The notes below the pieces were generated by a model that was not told the DNA's origin, ran no database searches, and worked only from the letters and a program-made list of their open reading frames with translations. This document shows positions 38,029 to 49,574 of a DNA stretch of 64,000 bases, piece by piece (position 1 is the first letter of the stretch; every line of letters starts with the position of its first letter). The translations under genes were made by a program, and so were the position numbers. Source of the stretch: Erpetoichthys calabaricus (lineage: Eukaryota; Chordata; Cladistia; Polypteriformes; Polypteridae); contig NC_041395.2 of the NCBI RefSeq assembly GCF_900747795.2, forward strand, positions 33,764,597-33,828,596, given 5' to 3'.

Positions 38029-38335
38029 ACATTCCTCCAGGAAACAGCAATAATACACTGCCCTAGTGGCAAGATAAACAGTAACTGCTAAACTACAGGT
38101 ATACTGTATATATTGTAGTTGTTGCATTAAACATGTATTATCTTACTCCAATACTTTCAAATCTACATTTTTCAATTTTGCATTTTAATTTCATCTTCTT
38201 TTAAAATAAAAGTGATCATCGCCCATGAAAATGTAAACTAAGCTTTGTTAAACATGCAAGGAATGCAATTAACTGTAAACATTTTGACACAGTAAATTGT
38301 GGCAGGTGTATGTGCTTGAGGTGAATGTTGTCTAT

Positions 38336-38973
38336 AGTAGCCAAGTAAGAGTAGTGTTACTTCAAAATAATATTACTCAAGTAGAAGTAAAAAGTAGTCA
38401 TCCAAAAAATTACTCAAGTAAGAGTAAAAAAGTATTTTGTGAAAAGACTACTCAAGTACTGAGTAACTGTTTGATCATAATAAATGATTTATCCATCCAT
38501 CCATCCATTTTCCAACCCGCTGAATCCGAACACAGGGTCACGGGGGTCTGCTGGAGCCAATCCCAGCCAACACAGGGCACAAGGCAGGAAACAATCCCGG
38601 GCAGGGTGCCAACCCACCGCAGGACACACACAACACCCACACACCAAGCACACACTAGGGCCAATTTAGAATCGCCAATCCACCTAACCTGCATGTCTTT
38701 GGACTGTGGGAGGAAACCAGAGCGCCCGGAGGAAACCCACGCAGACACGGGGAGAACATGCAAACTCCACGCAGGGAGGACCCGGGAAGCGAACCCAGGT
38801 CCCCAGGTCTCCCAACTGCGAGGCAGCAGCGCTACCCACTGCGCCACCGTGCCGCCCTACTTTTTACTCTTACTTGAGTAATTTTTTGGATGACTACTTT
38901 TTACTTCTACTTGAGTAATTTTACTTTGAACACTATTCTTACTTGAGTACAATTTTTGGCTACTCTACCCACC
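38336..38973 (-). mobile_element. hAT-type non-autonomous element, truncated, with SINE inside
   Basis: The right end reads GTAGAGTAGCC...-type text ending CCCACCTCTG, the same terminal repeat as the complete hAT at 39.1 kb. The left end starts inside the terminal repeat (GTAGCCAAGTAAGAG). Internal sequence is reduced and replaced by a SINE. The sister block shows the empty site GTTGTCTATACCCAATGTG at about 43,330. Confidence 0.8.
38494..38857 (-). mobile_element. SINE, full length, inside the hAT copy
   Basis: (ATCC)n, then CCAACCCGCTGAATCC through to CAGCAGCGCTACCCACTGCG. It shows clear box B-type and head regions on the minus strand and is one of the best preserved copies of the family. 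Confidence 0.88.
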
Positions 38974-39126
38974 TCTGATACCCACTATGTGTTCAAGGAA
39001 GAGGTTAACTCAGTGTTGCTGCATGGAACAGCAGAACAAAAATCAATACCAAGTTCAACTAAGCAGCAGCTATTCTTATTTTGGTTTCACTTTTTTCTTG
39101 TTGATTTGATCTACTGTCCATCTGAG

Positions 39127-40157
39127 CAGAGGTGGGTAGAGTAGCCAAAAATTATACTCAAGTAAGAGTAGTGTTACTTCAAAATAATATTACTCAAGTA
39201 GAAGTAAAAAGTAGTCATCCAAAAAATTACTCAAGTAAGAGTAAAAAAGTATTTGGTGAAAAGACTACTCAAGTACTGAGTAACGGTTTGATCATATTAA
39301 ATGATTTATTTTTTAGAAATGTAATAAGACAGACAAAAATATAAAATAATTCTGCTATTTTCAAATAACAAAATAAAAAATGAGTAAAAATAAATAACAT
39401 CTTTACAAAATAAAGATGCACAAATAACACAAAGTTCCAAATCTCAGTTTTCACAACAAAGCTTTTGAAGCGAATACCTACAGTAGGTAACATGTATGTT
39501 TGAACAGTGCAAACTACTTACAGTGACAAGATGTACTGTATACTGACAGTATAATATTGCATATTCACTTGCCCTCCAAATAGCACAGCTGATAGAAAAT
39601 AACATTAGAACAAGGCAGCTTCTACACGTACAAGAAGTCTCACTTTACCATGACTGTCTGTGTCTGATGCATGTTTCGTTAAAACGTGTTTGTTCTTCAT
39701 TCAGTGAAGTGATGTTTAAGCTTCAACAGGAGTTGGCTGTCAAGGTTCCTGCAGTGAAGCTGTGACCGTTTAGAAGTGAACTGGAGCCCCGCATGACTAA
39801 AAAGTCTCTCACAGGCTGCAGACGCAGGATGTTTGTGTGTGGTCATGTGACGGTATGGCTATGTCTGATTAGTGAAACGGAGTCATTGATTATTGTTGCT
39901 ACGTCTGATTGGTGAAACAGTCATGCGGTTGATCCATTGGCAACTTCTCTCCAACTAAAATATTGCGTTTATAATGTGTAAATGGAAAAAAGTAACAAGT
40001 CGAGTGTTGCCCAATGTAGCAGAGTATGAGTAGCGTTTCTTCTTCACAAATGTACTCAAGTAAAAGTAAAATGTATGGTGCAGTAAAACTATTCTTAGAA
40101 GTACAATATTTTTAAAAAGTTACTCAAGTAAATGTAACTCATTACTACCCACCTCTG
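39127..40157. mobile_element. Complete non-autonomous hAT element, 1,031 bp
   Basis: Begins CAGAGGTGGGTAGAGTAGCC and ends TACTACCCACCTCTG, inverted repeats of the hAT type. Flanks CATCTGAG (39,119-39,126) and CGTCTGAG (40,158-40,165) give an 8-bp target duplication with one mismatch. The subterminal regions are rich in ACTCAAGTA repeats in both orientations. No transposase frame is present. Confidence 0.88.
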
Positions 40158-40241
40158 CGTCTGAGTACTGATTAATGTCAGCACACCAGCAATTAACATC
40201 TTTCCCTATCTCAATTAAAGACAGGACATATTACATATACC

Positions 40242-40582
40242 ATCCATCCATTTCCAACCTGCTGAATCTGAACACAGGGTCACGGGGGTCTGCTGGAGCC
40301 AATTCCAGCCAACACAGGGCACAAGGCAGGAACCAGTCCCGGGCAGGGTGCCAACCCACCGCAAGACACATACAAACACACCCACACACCAAGGCCAATT
40401 TAGAATCGCCAATCCACCTGACCTGCATGTCTTTGGACTGTGGGAGGAAACCAGAGCGCCCGGAGGAAACCCACGCAGACACAGGGAGAACATGCAAACT
40501 CCACGCAGGGAGGACCTGGGAAGCAAACCCGGGTCTCCTAACTGCGAGGCAGCAGCGCTACCACTGCGCCACTGTGCTGCCC
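40242..40582 (-). mobile_element. SINE with perfect target duplication
   Basis: Full-length minus-strand copy flanked by TATTACATATACC at 40,229-40,241 and 40,583-40,595 (13 bp, identical). The perfect duplication and low divergence from the 38.5-kb copy suggest a recent insertion. Confidence 0.93.
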
Positions 40583-40779
40583 TATTACATATACCTCTAG
40601 ATTTAAAGAATCAGACCACAGTGAAAAAATACCTCCTCATGTAAACTCTATTAAAAAATAAATGCACACCATATACATGTAGAAATGTGTGTCTGTGGTA
40701 ACAATGATAAAGTTTCTCTTGTTGTTTTCTAGTAGTAAACATGGCCACACCATGATTAGCATCAAACAAAAGCAGTGAG

Positions 40780-41110
40780 CAGTGATCCACTTTATGGGCT
40801 GTAGGTTTATCAGGTACTGAAATCTTCATTTCATCAGAGAAATGGTATGGACTTGCTCAGTGTTGTCATCAGTAGTGGATGTTGATGGGTGCCACACTCC
40901 TTCTTCTGGTTTAACACTTGTCCAACCATTTTTGAACTTCTCTATCCATTTGTAAATCCTCAACTGTGGTAAAACACTGTCTCTATATTGACCTTCTATA
41001 GATTTCGGCCACTGGTACACATTCAACCCATAAAAAGTGGACAACTGCTCCCTGTTCTTCTTTGGAACAAACAGAGAGCAGAATGGCCATGTTTACACCA
41101 AGAAAATAAC
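40780..41110 (-). mobile_element. Mariner (SETMAR/FLJ37770-like) transposase relic, copy B
   Basis: The minus strand keeps the N-terminal DNA-binding half of the transposase across two frames: ILLSVCSKEEQGAVVHFLW, then YKWIEKFKNGWTSVKPEEG and HPSTSTTDDNTEQVH. The catalytic half is missing. It is paralogous to 26.96-27.33 kb. Confidence 0.8.
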
Positions 41111-41678
41111 AAGAGAAACTGACTAATCAAAGTCAAAACTTTACCACCTTGACAGACACATGACATTCCCACATGTACACGAGAAAAGCTATACAGCCAA
41201 CCCAAACAAAATTATTATAAAAAAGCAGATAGTTATTGACTTACCTCATGTCTGTAAAAAATACATACGTATTATTTTGATTAAAAAAATTAGCATGGCC
41301 ACAAAGCAGTACACTTTTATAAAAGTTTACCCCAGAAGCAAAATCACCCTGTGGCACTGGAATAAGAGAGAAGTAAGCCACTTGAAGCCTTCTAGCCAAA
41401 CAGGTGTCATTGACTGAATACCCCAAGAGACTGCTGGCATTTGAAACTCCTTATGTAAGGCAGGCCGTCAAGATTGTTGCCTTGACCATCAGTTGTCCTT
41501 GAATAGATAGATTTTTCTGAAGTTCATTACTTTTTTAGTATCAATTGTTGCCTTAAGAATAATATTCTTTTTACTTAAAAATGTTACAGTTGTATAGATT
41601 ATCTCTAGAACTTTTTATTATGGTGTGTCTTTAATGGTAGAGCCCCCTAACCTTTTTCCAGCAGAAACAGAAATGTTC

Positions 41679-41716
41679 TATTTTTGTCAGACAGAAAAGT
41701 GCTTTGCCTCACTATG
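41679..41716 (-). promoter_or_regulatory. IGHV-4 decayed recombination signal
   Basis: The minus-strand heptamer CATAGTG (41,710-41,716) differs from CACAGTG at one base. A 22-bp spacer and nonamer ACAAAAATA (41,679-41,687) follow. Confidence 0.75.
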
Positions 41717-42180
41717 TGTGCACAATAATACACTGCAGAATCCTGTGTCTGAAGATTATTTATTTATAAGAAGAATGTGCTGCTGGAAACATCTATTGAG
41801 GCTACAGAGCATCCATTGATAGTAGAGGAATAGTATTTTGAGCTAGTTACATCATAATAGCTGGCCAGCCATTCCAGCCCTTTACCCAGGTGGTTGTCGG
41901 ATCCAGCCTTTCCACCAGCTTTGGATTGTAATCCCAGACATCTGGCAGGAGAGCCTGATGCTTTCACCTGGCTTAGCAAATACAGTGCTGGGCTGAGTCA
42001 GGGTAATGCTGGATTGAGCACCTGTGAAAGAAACAGAAGACATTAGTGGATATAAAATAAAGAAGACACGTTAGTAGATAAGAAATAAGCAGGCGTAAGA
42101 AATTTTAATGTTGAAAAATAAAATCTTACTTTACCTCAAAATATAAAAATCAGGGACAGTAAGGTTAGTGAATGCTTCAT
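41717..42180 (-). pseudogene. IGHV: IGHV-4 pseudogene (family B)
   Basis: Sister of IGHV-3 with the same exon layout: leader 42,135-42,180, V exon 41,717-42,021. At least three lesions: a TGA at the end of the leader exon (MKHSLTLLSLIFIF then stop), an extra C in FR2 that shifts the frame before GKGLEWLA, and a TAA in FR3 where IGHV-3 has Gln after STFFL. The CDR3 end is also shortened (CAH in place of CARG) and the heptamer is altered. CDR2 still reads SYYDVTSSKY, close to IGHV-3. It could act only as a donor for gene conversion, if this lineage uses that. Confidence 0.93.
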
Positions 42181-42261
42181 TGTGTGAAGTTATCTAATTA
42201 GCTCACTTTGAAATACATTTGGCTCCCCAGATCAATGCATGTTTTATTCACAGCTAAAACC

Positions 42262-42269
42262 TTTTGCAT
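42262..42269 (-). promoter_or_regulatory. IGHV-4 octamer-like element
   Basis: ATGCAAAA on the minus strand, about 82 bp from the ATG, retained from before the duplication. Confidence 0.65.
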
Positions 42270-42439
42270 ACTTTTATATTATGCAAAATAACAAAGTGAT
42301 TGCACACATTTAAACTTTTCCAGAGCTATGGGTTTTTAATACATTGATTTTTGATAAGGTTTAAAAGAAACTTATTGTTTTAAGTAACTTTTTTAACTAC
42401 TTTATTTACTGATTTATAAATTCCACCATTCCACTTTCT

Positions 42440-42700
42440 AATTAGCTTATCCAATTAAACGGGAAAACTCCACTCAATTACAGATCCCACTCACACACAC
42501 ACACACAAACAAAACACACATTAACACTGGGACAGTTTTGGGTCACCAATTCACACATGTTTGAATTTGTGGGAGGAAAGCAAATTTACCTGTCGCACAA
42601 AGCATGTAGATACTGGGAGAACATACAGACTCTGCACAGGCAGGGCTCTGACTGAGTCAGGAATTGTAAGGCAGCAGCCTTAACTCTGCACTATACTCTA
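42440..42700 (-). mobile_element. Old SINE shared by both duplicates (copy B)
   Basis: Same motif order as 32,060-32,330: (CA)n, GTGGGAGGAAAGCAAATTT, GGGAGAACATACAGACTC, then the GGCAGCAGCC head. Confidence 0.75.
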
Positions 42701-43649
42701 ATGGTTTCCCCTGGTTTATATTATTTTATGTTTTAATGAATTATGTTTTATTTTCATATTTTTTAAGAGCAGGAAAAGGAAACAATATGTGGGTGTAGTA
42801 ACTGACAGTTTTCTATTGCACTCCGCTATGGTAAAACACATTAAAATGATATTATATTTTACATGGCTAACAAAAGCTACTTCACATTTTGATGGGACAT
42901 AATTACTTTTATTATATAATAAAGTAAATAAAAATACTGAAAAATCCAAAATTCAAAAGTAGCTCCCGCCACCTTTAGTCTTTAGGTATTTATTTGGTAG
43001 CTAACCCTTTTCAAGCAACTTCAGCCCCAAGTTTTGCTTGTTACATTTCCATATTATATATCTTCCCAATCTTCATTGCTCAGTTGTTCTGGCTGTTGCA
43101 GGCTACTCCCATATATTTTCTTTATGCTTTTAAATGACTTGAAATGCATGGATGTGAATACCTTCAAATATACATTTTTCTGTTTTGCATTTTTATTTAA
43201 TTTTCTTTTACAATAAAAATCATTGCCCATGGAAATGTTAACTAAGCTTTGATAACCATTCATAAAATGCAATTTACTGTAAATGTTTTGACACAGCAAA
43301 TTATTGTAGCTGTATACGTTTCAGGTGACTGTTGTCTATACCCAATGTGTGTCACTGTAACATATGTGCAAGATAGAAGTTAACTTCAGTGTGTGACCAG
43401 TTCACCATAGGCTTAATGTTTTATGTATTTGCCAAAATGTACTTAATATGCATTAGGAGAAAAGAGGTATATCACACATTGTATTTTTATTTTTTCTCTC
43501 AAAAAGGTCATTTGTGATGATAAAAGTTCTATATTCAGTCCCTGAACCTGTTACAATTTTGTCCATTTTTTCCTGAAGCATAGCCATTTTCTTTTTTGGA
43601 CTTCCTCATTTTTCCTAAGGTTTTGAATGCTGCTGTTTCTTCTTTGTAT

Positions 43650-43858
43650 TTATTTATTTGGCTGCCACCTTTATCCAAGGTGACTTAAAACATTTGCGAT
43701 ACAATTGGATACATTTCTTTCCCCAATTGAAGCTCAAGCAGCTGAAGTAAGTTGCTCATGGTCACACAGTGCCAGTAGCTAGATTAGAACCCACCGACTT
43801 AATGTTCAAAGTCTAAGGTCGAAAATCTTAACCACTGTGCTACTTTGCCTTTTCAAAG
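43650..43858. mobile_element. SINE-like fish repeat with TTTATCCAAGGTGACTTA core
   Basis: The block reads GCTGCCACCTTTATCCAAGG, ATGGTCACACAGTGCC, AGATTAGAACCCACCG and CTTAACCACTGTGCTAC. This is a dispersed ray-finned-fish SINE-type repeat that I recognise by pattern but cannot name with certainty. Confidence 0.6.
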
Positions 43859-44014
43859 TAATTGTTGCACAGCCAAAGAATAGATGTGCCAGGACAGGGC
43901 TTCAAACCAAGATCTCCACTTCATGAGTCTAAGATGCCACCACATACAATTGAGCCAGTCACAATTTCTGGTTTTACTTTTATTTTCTTTCCCTGGTTTG
44001 TTTAAGGATATGTT

Positions 44015-44395
44015 CTTTAGAACATTGGTACAATCTAGATGAGAGCAGACCATTCAGCTCAACACAGCTCACCAGTCCTATCCACCTAATTTTCTAAAAT
44101 AACATCAAGTCGAGTTTTGAAGGTCGCTAAAGTCCTACTCTCCACCACACCACTTGGTAACTTATTCCAAGTGTCTATGGTCCACTGGGTAAAGAAAACT
44201 TTCATAATGTGTGTGCAAAATTTACCCTTAAAAAGTTTCCAATGTGTTTCCTTCTTCTTGATGAACTAATTTTAAAGTTACAGTCTCGATTCACTCTACT
44301 AATTTCCTTCATAATTTTAAACACTTCAATCATGTTTCCTCTTAATCTTCTTAATTCTATTGTTATTTTGGTTAATCTTTTGTTTTTTTTTTTGT
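44015..44395 (-). mobile_element. CR1-type LINE 3' UTR, minus strand
   Basis: GAACATTGGTACAATCTAG, CATCAAGTCGAGTTTTGAAG, CTTATTCCAAGTGTCTATGG and CTTCAATCATGTTTCC are the complement of the 3' region seen on the plus strand at 54.2-54.56 kb. No open frame. Confidence 0.65.
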
Positions 44396-44639
44396 TTTCA
44401 TTATGAACATAGCTATTTTATAGCCTTGTTGCTAGGCCATGCCCTCAGAAGTTACATCAAGTGACATCACATGCCCAAGGCTATTGAAACCAGCATCACA
44501 TATTGTCAGTTGTATACCAAGTTTATGGATATATTCTGTTTCTTTGGTAGTGACATCTGGCATATGATCTAAGCACTTCTTTGTAAAGGTAGCACTGGGA
44601 TACAACAAAGTTGTTAAGGAATCAACAGAATGCAACCAA

Positions 44640-46320
44640 ACTGAATGGAATGACCAGGAGAGGAGTCACTTAAAGAGGAAAGAGATTGTAGCCAGAAAAT
44701 TAAAACAGAGGGAGAGTTTCAAAACAAAATCATACCAAAGAACTGTAATCAAAAACAGGAGCAATAAGTCATAAGCCATGATGTCAAAAAAGGAAATAAA
44801 GCAAGCAAATGTGCACAGTTTTTATTTAAATCCATCAAATTTGTATAATTATGTTTCTTTTGCAGAAATCTTTATACCGTATTGCCAATGAGGTAATTTG
44901 CACAACATCCTGGACTGCGAAATGGCTACTGTGACACAAAATTGCGACAACTAGAAGTAAACAAAAACATGGACGAACCATTTAAAAATAAACGTTTTAT
45001 ATTTATACAAAACAAATATAATGCTAACATAAGGAGTAAAACAGAGAAGTAATCATGATACTGTTTTCTTGACTTTGATAGTTGCCCAAGTTTGAGGATA
45101 TTTTACGGTATATAGTCACATAAACAGTGTCATGGTGAGTCTCTTATGTGGATTATGTTACAGATGAGTGGAACAGTTATTCATGCAGTCTCCCTGTAGA
45201 GTAGAGAAACAACATCCGGAAGAAACTTGATGTCACTTCCATTCCAAACACTGACCTCCAAAGATGAAGAACAGACAACAGGAACTGTCATTTGACCAAG
45301 GGAGCATGAGATGGACACTCATGCTGTTTCTCTTGGCTCAATTAGAGAACATCAAAACCTTAAAAACTGCATACTTTGAAACAACCCGTTTGTGAACAAA
45401 AAGTAATCTCTGGTTGGTGCACGAACCGTTCTTATTTTATTTTTGTTCATATATTTACTATATATGTATATAGTATATATGTATTCCATGCAGTGTGATT
45501 CTGTAAAGGAGACCTTATATTTGGCTTAACATCTGAGATATATAACTTAGGTCATATACAGGAAGGCACAGTTCTTCAAAAGAAGCTGGATTTAAAATTG
45601 TGAATTTCTTTATTAATTTAATTAGATTTTTTCAAAGGGGTATAACATTTTGATTTTTTTCTAATAAATCTTTTAATATATTTTTATAATAAAGACAGAA
45701 CTTTAATTAGATGGATCTGAATTCCTATAAATATACTTTAAGCTAGTCAACTGTAGTTTTTTTTTTCAGAAGTGTCCTTAATCACCATTCAGTGCACACA
45801 GGGAAACCTGTAGAGAGATAGATTAAATTAATCATGTTGCTTTTATAATAATTTTGACATGGATGAACATGAAAAGAGGGACTGGTAAATTTAAAAGTAG
45901 TATTTGTAAATTGTGATTTATGATGCAATTAAGTTAATCTGCATTTTTTTTACAGATGTAATGACAGTGTAGTAGCAATTAATTCAGCCAAAGTCTTATT
46001 GCACTGGTGGTTAAGTTTGTTATAGCTTAGGGAAGGGTAAGCTATTAAGAAAAGTGTGTAACTGAAAGTTAGTGTACCCATACAAATTGAGCAATCAAAC
46101 AATTGCTGTGTTTCTTTACTGAGAAAACAGAGTGGGAATGGGTGTATTCAGAAATAAATGAAAATGTCCTCTACAAATCAGCAGATATTTAACAAAAGTG
46201 ACTGTGATCATCTCCCTCTGAAATTGTAATGTTGATTGGAAAACTTTGTTCAACTGATATACAATAACTGTGACACAAATCTTTTAGTAAAATGTGTCAG
46301 CTTGGTAGCATTTATTAGTG
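44640..46320. other. Intergenic, no gene seen
   Basis: AT-rich DNA. At about 45,215-45,240 there is a CCGGAAGAAACTTGATGTCACTTCC stretch related to the 12.1-kb minisatellite motif. Nothing else is recognisable. Confidence 0.45.
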
Positions 46321-46329
46321 GGCTTTGGC

Positions 46330-47105
46330 ACATTTTATATTTTATGAAGAGACTCCGGAGGTGACGTCATAAGTAGAAGTATCAGAGGTGGTGCTACTGG
46401 AAGGTACAGTCTTCACTCAGTCTGCAGAGGGACAAAAGTAGAGATCCAGCTGAGAAATTATACTATTTGAGCCTGTCTCCCATAGCTCATTCTTTACACA
46501 TTTTTAGAAGAAGCCATTTCCTTTATTTGAATAAAGAGAGGAGAAGCCTATACCTGCACCATAAGACACAAAGCAGAATCCAACATCGGATGGCATTCCA
46601 GTCATTGAAAGACCACACAAAGGCACACACTTTCCCATTCAGTCAAGCCCAGATAAGTCATAGAAGCCTGATCTTCACATCTTTGAGAAAAACAATAGGG
46701 TACAGAAGGACCATGCACAAGTGTTGCAGACATTTCATTTTAGTGAGTGATATAATCCATTCTTGTATTTTGCCTTGTAGTTTGTGCTATTGTATTGTAT
46801 TCCTGAGGTGGCAATGATAGATTGGTCATCTAGCACTGTGAAGAAGATTACTTGTCTTCTGTTTTGTGTTTTGTATTTACCTTATTTTTTGACATCCATT
46901 GCATACTCAACCTACCTGGAAAGAAGTCTCTCTCTAAATCGCCTTTTCCAGGATCCCTTCCATTTTTTTTTTACAAGGGTCTATTTTTTGGGAGCTTTTT
47001 TCTTGTCTTCTTAGGGAGTTAAGGTTGGGAGGCTGTCAAAAAACAAGCCCTGTTAAAGCCCATTGTGGCACTGTACAAGAAATAAACTGTTGTTGTTGTT
47101 GCAGA
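46330..47105 (+). mobile_element. Possible retroelement with (TTG)n tail
   Basis: A block with a CTCCGGAGGTGACGTCATAAG start region ends AAGAAATAAACTGTTGTTGTTGTTG, i.e. a polyadenylation signal followed by a TTG repeat. The internal frame (46,467-46,817) has no known motif. Class uncertain. Confidence 0.35.
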
Positions 47106-47574
47106 CGATGACTGGGGAATCAGCACTCAGCTTGGTCACTGCCTCACTGGTGCTATGGAAGGTATAAGATACTGTAGTGTTTTTGAATTATCGGCTCAAA
47201 CATTATCTGTGCTCCATTTTGAAGAATTTCAAAATGTATGATGAAAAAATAAAAAAAGACTTGTTCCAAATGATTTACTGTTAAATGCAAAAATTTATCT
47301 TATTAAAGTAAGAAAATTTAAATGTTTCTAAACATGAGAAATTCCTGAATTTAAGATATTACTGGAAAAATGCTCTGATAATTAAGCATATTCAGTATAT
47401 ATATGTTGAAAATAAACTGTAGATATGCGTCTAGTGAATTGAACACTTGTTCCTGTGGTTTTGTGGGTTTTTGTAGCTGGTGAAACAATACTTCTATCAA
47501 AATAAACTCTCTGAACACAAAAGATGTTTAGGGTTTAGTCCCAGATGGAAGGAGCATATTCTTGAATACTTTTC

Positions 47575-47613
47575 AGTTTTTGTTATGAATGACGCTACTC
47601 TTCACTCACTGTG
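47575..47613 (-). promoter_or_regulatory. IGHV-5 recombination signal (23-bp spacer)
   Basis: Heptamer CACAGTG (47,607-47,613), a 23-bp spacer and nonamer ACAAAAACT (47,575-47,583), identical in heptamer and nonamer to IGHV-1. Confidence 0.95.
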
Positions 47614-48057
47614 CGTCTTTCGCACAGTAATACTTGGCTGTATCTGTGGTCTCTAGGTTCTTCATGTTTAAATACAGCAAGCTGTTAGAGTCATCCCTGC
47701 TGATGATGAATCTTCCCTGAACAGATGGTGCATACCACTGGCTACCACCACCACCATTGCTTATTCCTGCCACCCATTCCAGTCCTTTACCGGGAGGCTG
47801 ACGAATCCAGTACATGTAGTAGCTGCTAAATGTGAAACCAGAAGCCTTACATGACAACGTATGTGTCTGTCCTGGCAGTACAGTGGCAGGATCTGATTCT
47901 TTCAGGGTTATTTCAGTGTGAACACCTACAAAGGGAAGATAAAGAAAATAAAATTTGGTGTAACAATACCAAGCCTGCCCTGTATTTTAATTGTGTTGAA
48001 GTACTTACCAAAAATGCACAAAGTCATTCCAAATAAAGTCAAGTGTATAAGCTTCAT
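47614..48057 (-). CDS. IGHV: Immunoglobulin heavy variable segment IGHV-5 (family A)
   Basis: Leader exon 48,009-48,057 encodes [17 protein letters not shown] with a GTAAGT donor. The V exon 47,614-47,925 follows a CTTTGTAG acceptor and the joined codon gives Gly. Mature V starts [21 protein letters not shown]1 Cys is in LSCKASG, FR2 reads [17 protein letters not shown]2 [12 protein letters not shown]3 [12 protein letters not shown], ending AKYYCAKDA before the heptamer. The frame is open and the core residues are intact. It differs from IGHV-1 mostly in CDR2, where a Gly run replaces RPDASK. It is the cleanest family A copy here. Confidence 0.96.
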
Positions 48058-48156
48058 ATTATAAAAGAATTAAGCTTTACTGTTATTAGGAGGACTGTAT
48101 TGATGTTTGTCTAAATTCCACAGACTGCACTAGAATGGAATAAATAGCAGACAGAG

Positions 48157-48164
48157 CTTTGCAT
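48157..48164 (-). promoter_or_regulatory. IGHV-5 octamer-like element
   Basis: ATGCAAAG on the minus strand, about 100 bp upstream of the ATG, the same variant as IGHV-1. Confidence 0.75.
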
Positions 48165-48454
48165 ACATCTAAGAAGAGGTGGGGTAGATGAACCACATGA
48201 TATTACTTCTCTGGAAATCCTCTTATATAAGAATTTCCCACCCTTATTGTCATTTCACAGAAAACAGTCCTGATAAAAGCATACATATTTACTTCAGTAC
48301 TTTAGCTGACCCTAGTATGAATTCATCTGACCAAACAAAAAAGCCATAACATCCTGCAACAGATTTGAACTCAGTGGGTACTTGTTTGAAACTGAATCAT
48401 CCAGCGATGTCATTAAATATCTTACAACATAATGTAACATAACATGTTATTGTC

Positions 48455-48640
48455 AAACTCATATAATCCAATGCAGGGGAATGGAGGGTAGTGCCTATCC
48501 TTTCAGCACTGGGCACAATTCAGGAAACAGAATGGGCACGACCCACGTTCATCACATAGCCTCCTCTACCCAAATCAGGCACAGCTTGGACTCCCCAATC
48601 AACTAAACCAGCACGTCTTTCATGATGGTGGAGGAAATCA
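48455..48640 (-). mobile_element. Old diverged SINE
   Basis: ATAATCCAATGCAGGGG, GGCACAATTCAGGAAACAG and AACCAGCACGTCTTTCATG follow the main SINE order on the minus strand. Confidence 0.5.
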
Positions 48641-48644
48641 TATC

Positions 48645-48960
48645 AAAATCAAATTTTATTTATGTAGCATATCTTACACAAAACAGCTTTACAGATTTAT
48701 GGACCTTAGTTTTCCAATTAGCAGGTCTAAGACGTCAGTGAAAAGTAAAATTTCTTTGCATTCTAAGAAAAAGAAAAAAAAAACTTCCCTGGGCTGGCAG
48801 CAGGTAATTAAAATGAACAAAAAAATTAAAGTGTCTTCCACAAATTTAAAATAATACAGAAGTAACTGTAAGTGAAAGACTTACAAAAATCAGAAGAAGC
48901 TTAGATTTCACCAGGTACTCCTTAAGATGGCTAAATAGACAAATGTAAACACTGGAAAAG
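48645..48960 (-). mobile_element. LINE-type 3' fragment
   Basis: ATCAAATTTTATTTATGTAGC and ACAGCTTTACAG resemble on the minus strand a tail of the kind CTGTAAAGC...ATAAATAAAATTTGAT. It is comparable with 1,107. No coding motif. Confidence 0.35.
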
Positions 48961-49574
48961 TGCCTGAATCTCATACAAATTTAGGAAGCTTATACCATAA
49001 ATGAGGTGCTTTAGTAGGGAATATGTTTTTGTCACCGGTGGCTTTACATATTGAGGTATCCTGCTCCTTGTGATCAGAGTAGATAAGAAGCATTAAATGT
49101 CCGTCAAACATTGAGGTCCCAAACCAAGCAGCACAACACTAACAGATAATTGAAGTTAACAGAAAGAAAATGTAAAGATGACTGAATAGGGCTATATGTA
49201 CATCTTTTCTAGTTCTTGCTAGGGTAGCTTCTGCATTTTGAACTTTGAAATCTGTTAAAGAGCAGTGAAGATCAGCCACAAAGCTAAGCTTTATAAAAAT
49301 ACAGTCTAGATGTAATAAATGCATGGACTCATTTTTCAGTTTCATGGAGGAAGAGCATCTTCCTAAACTTTGCAATACTTCTTAAGTGAAAGAAGGCTAC
49401 TTCAGAAGTACTTCAAATGAAAGCAGATTCTGTAGAAACATCTAAGTCTCTCATTATTGGACTGGAACTGACAGAGAGTCCATAAACGATCAGGATACAT
49501 TCAGTTACCCAGAGTTTCAAGGGGAGCTTGGGAAAAGCTACACAAGAGTAATGGAAAATCCTGTTTGACCACCA

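Larger units (their letters stand above)
33476..38085 (-). mobile_element. Ty1/copia-type LTR retrotransposon fossil
   Basis: Minus-strand parts in the expected copia order: a Gag-like region (about 37.7-36.95 kb), a protease-side/integrase region (about 36.8-35.7 kb, recognised from the copia integrase core around DLIHSYLCGPM), reverse transcriptase (about 35.6-34.6 kb), and RNase H (about 34.5-34.0 kb, with the copia-type SSTEAQYI...EDNQGCIKLA signature). Similar non-coding ends at about 33.48-33.99 kb and 37.79-38.08 kb are the LTRs. The integrase-before-RT order defines copia. The element is broken in many places (at least half a dozen) and has a SINE in one LTR and another repeat in the other. 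It is absent from the sister block. Confidence 0.88.
40600..43420. repeat. Segmental duplicate B
   Basis: This block matches pieces of 22-39 kb in the same order: the mariner relic, the region around the IGHV, the old SINE, and the spacer beyond it up to the hAT empty site at about 43,330. It lacks the pogo, LINE, copia and hAT insertions of block A. It carries the pseudogene IGHV-4. Confidence 0.85.

Noticed and set aside
38297-38881. Frames with [16 protein letters not shown]-type text (also at 0.5, 40.3, 55.4, 57.8 kb)
   Set aside because: The same translation appears wherever the SINE occurs; it is the SINE itself and not a gene family.
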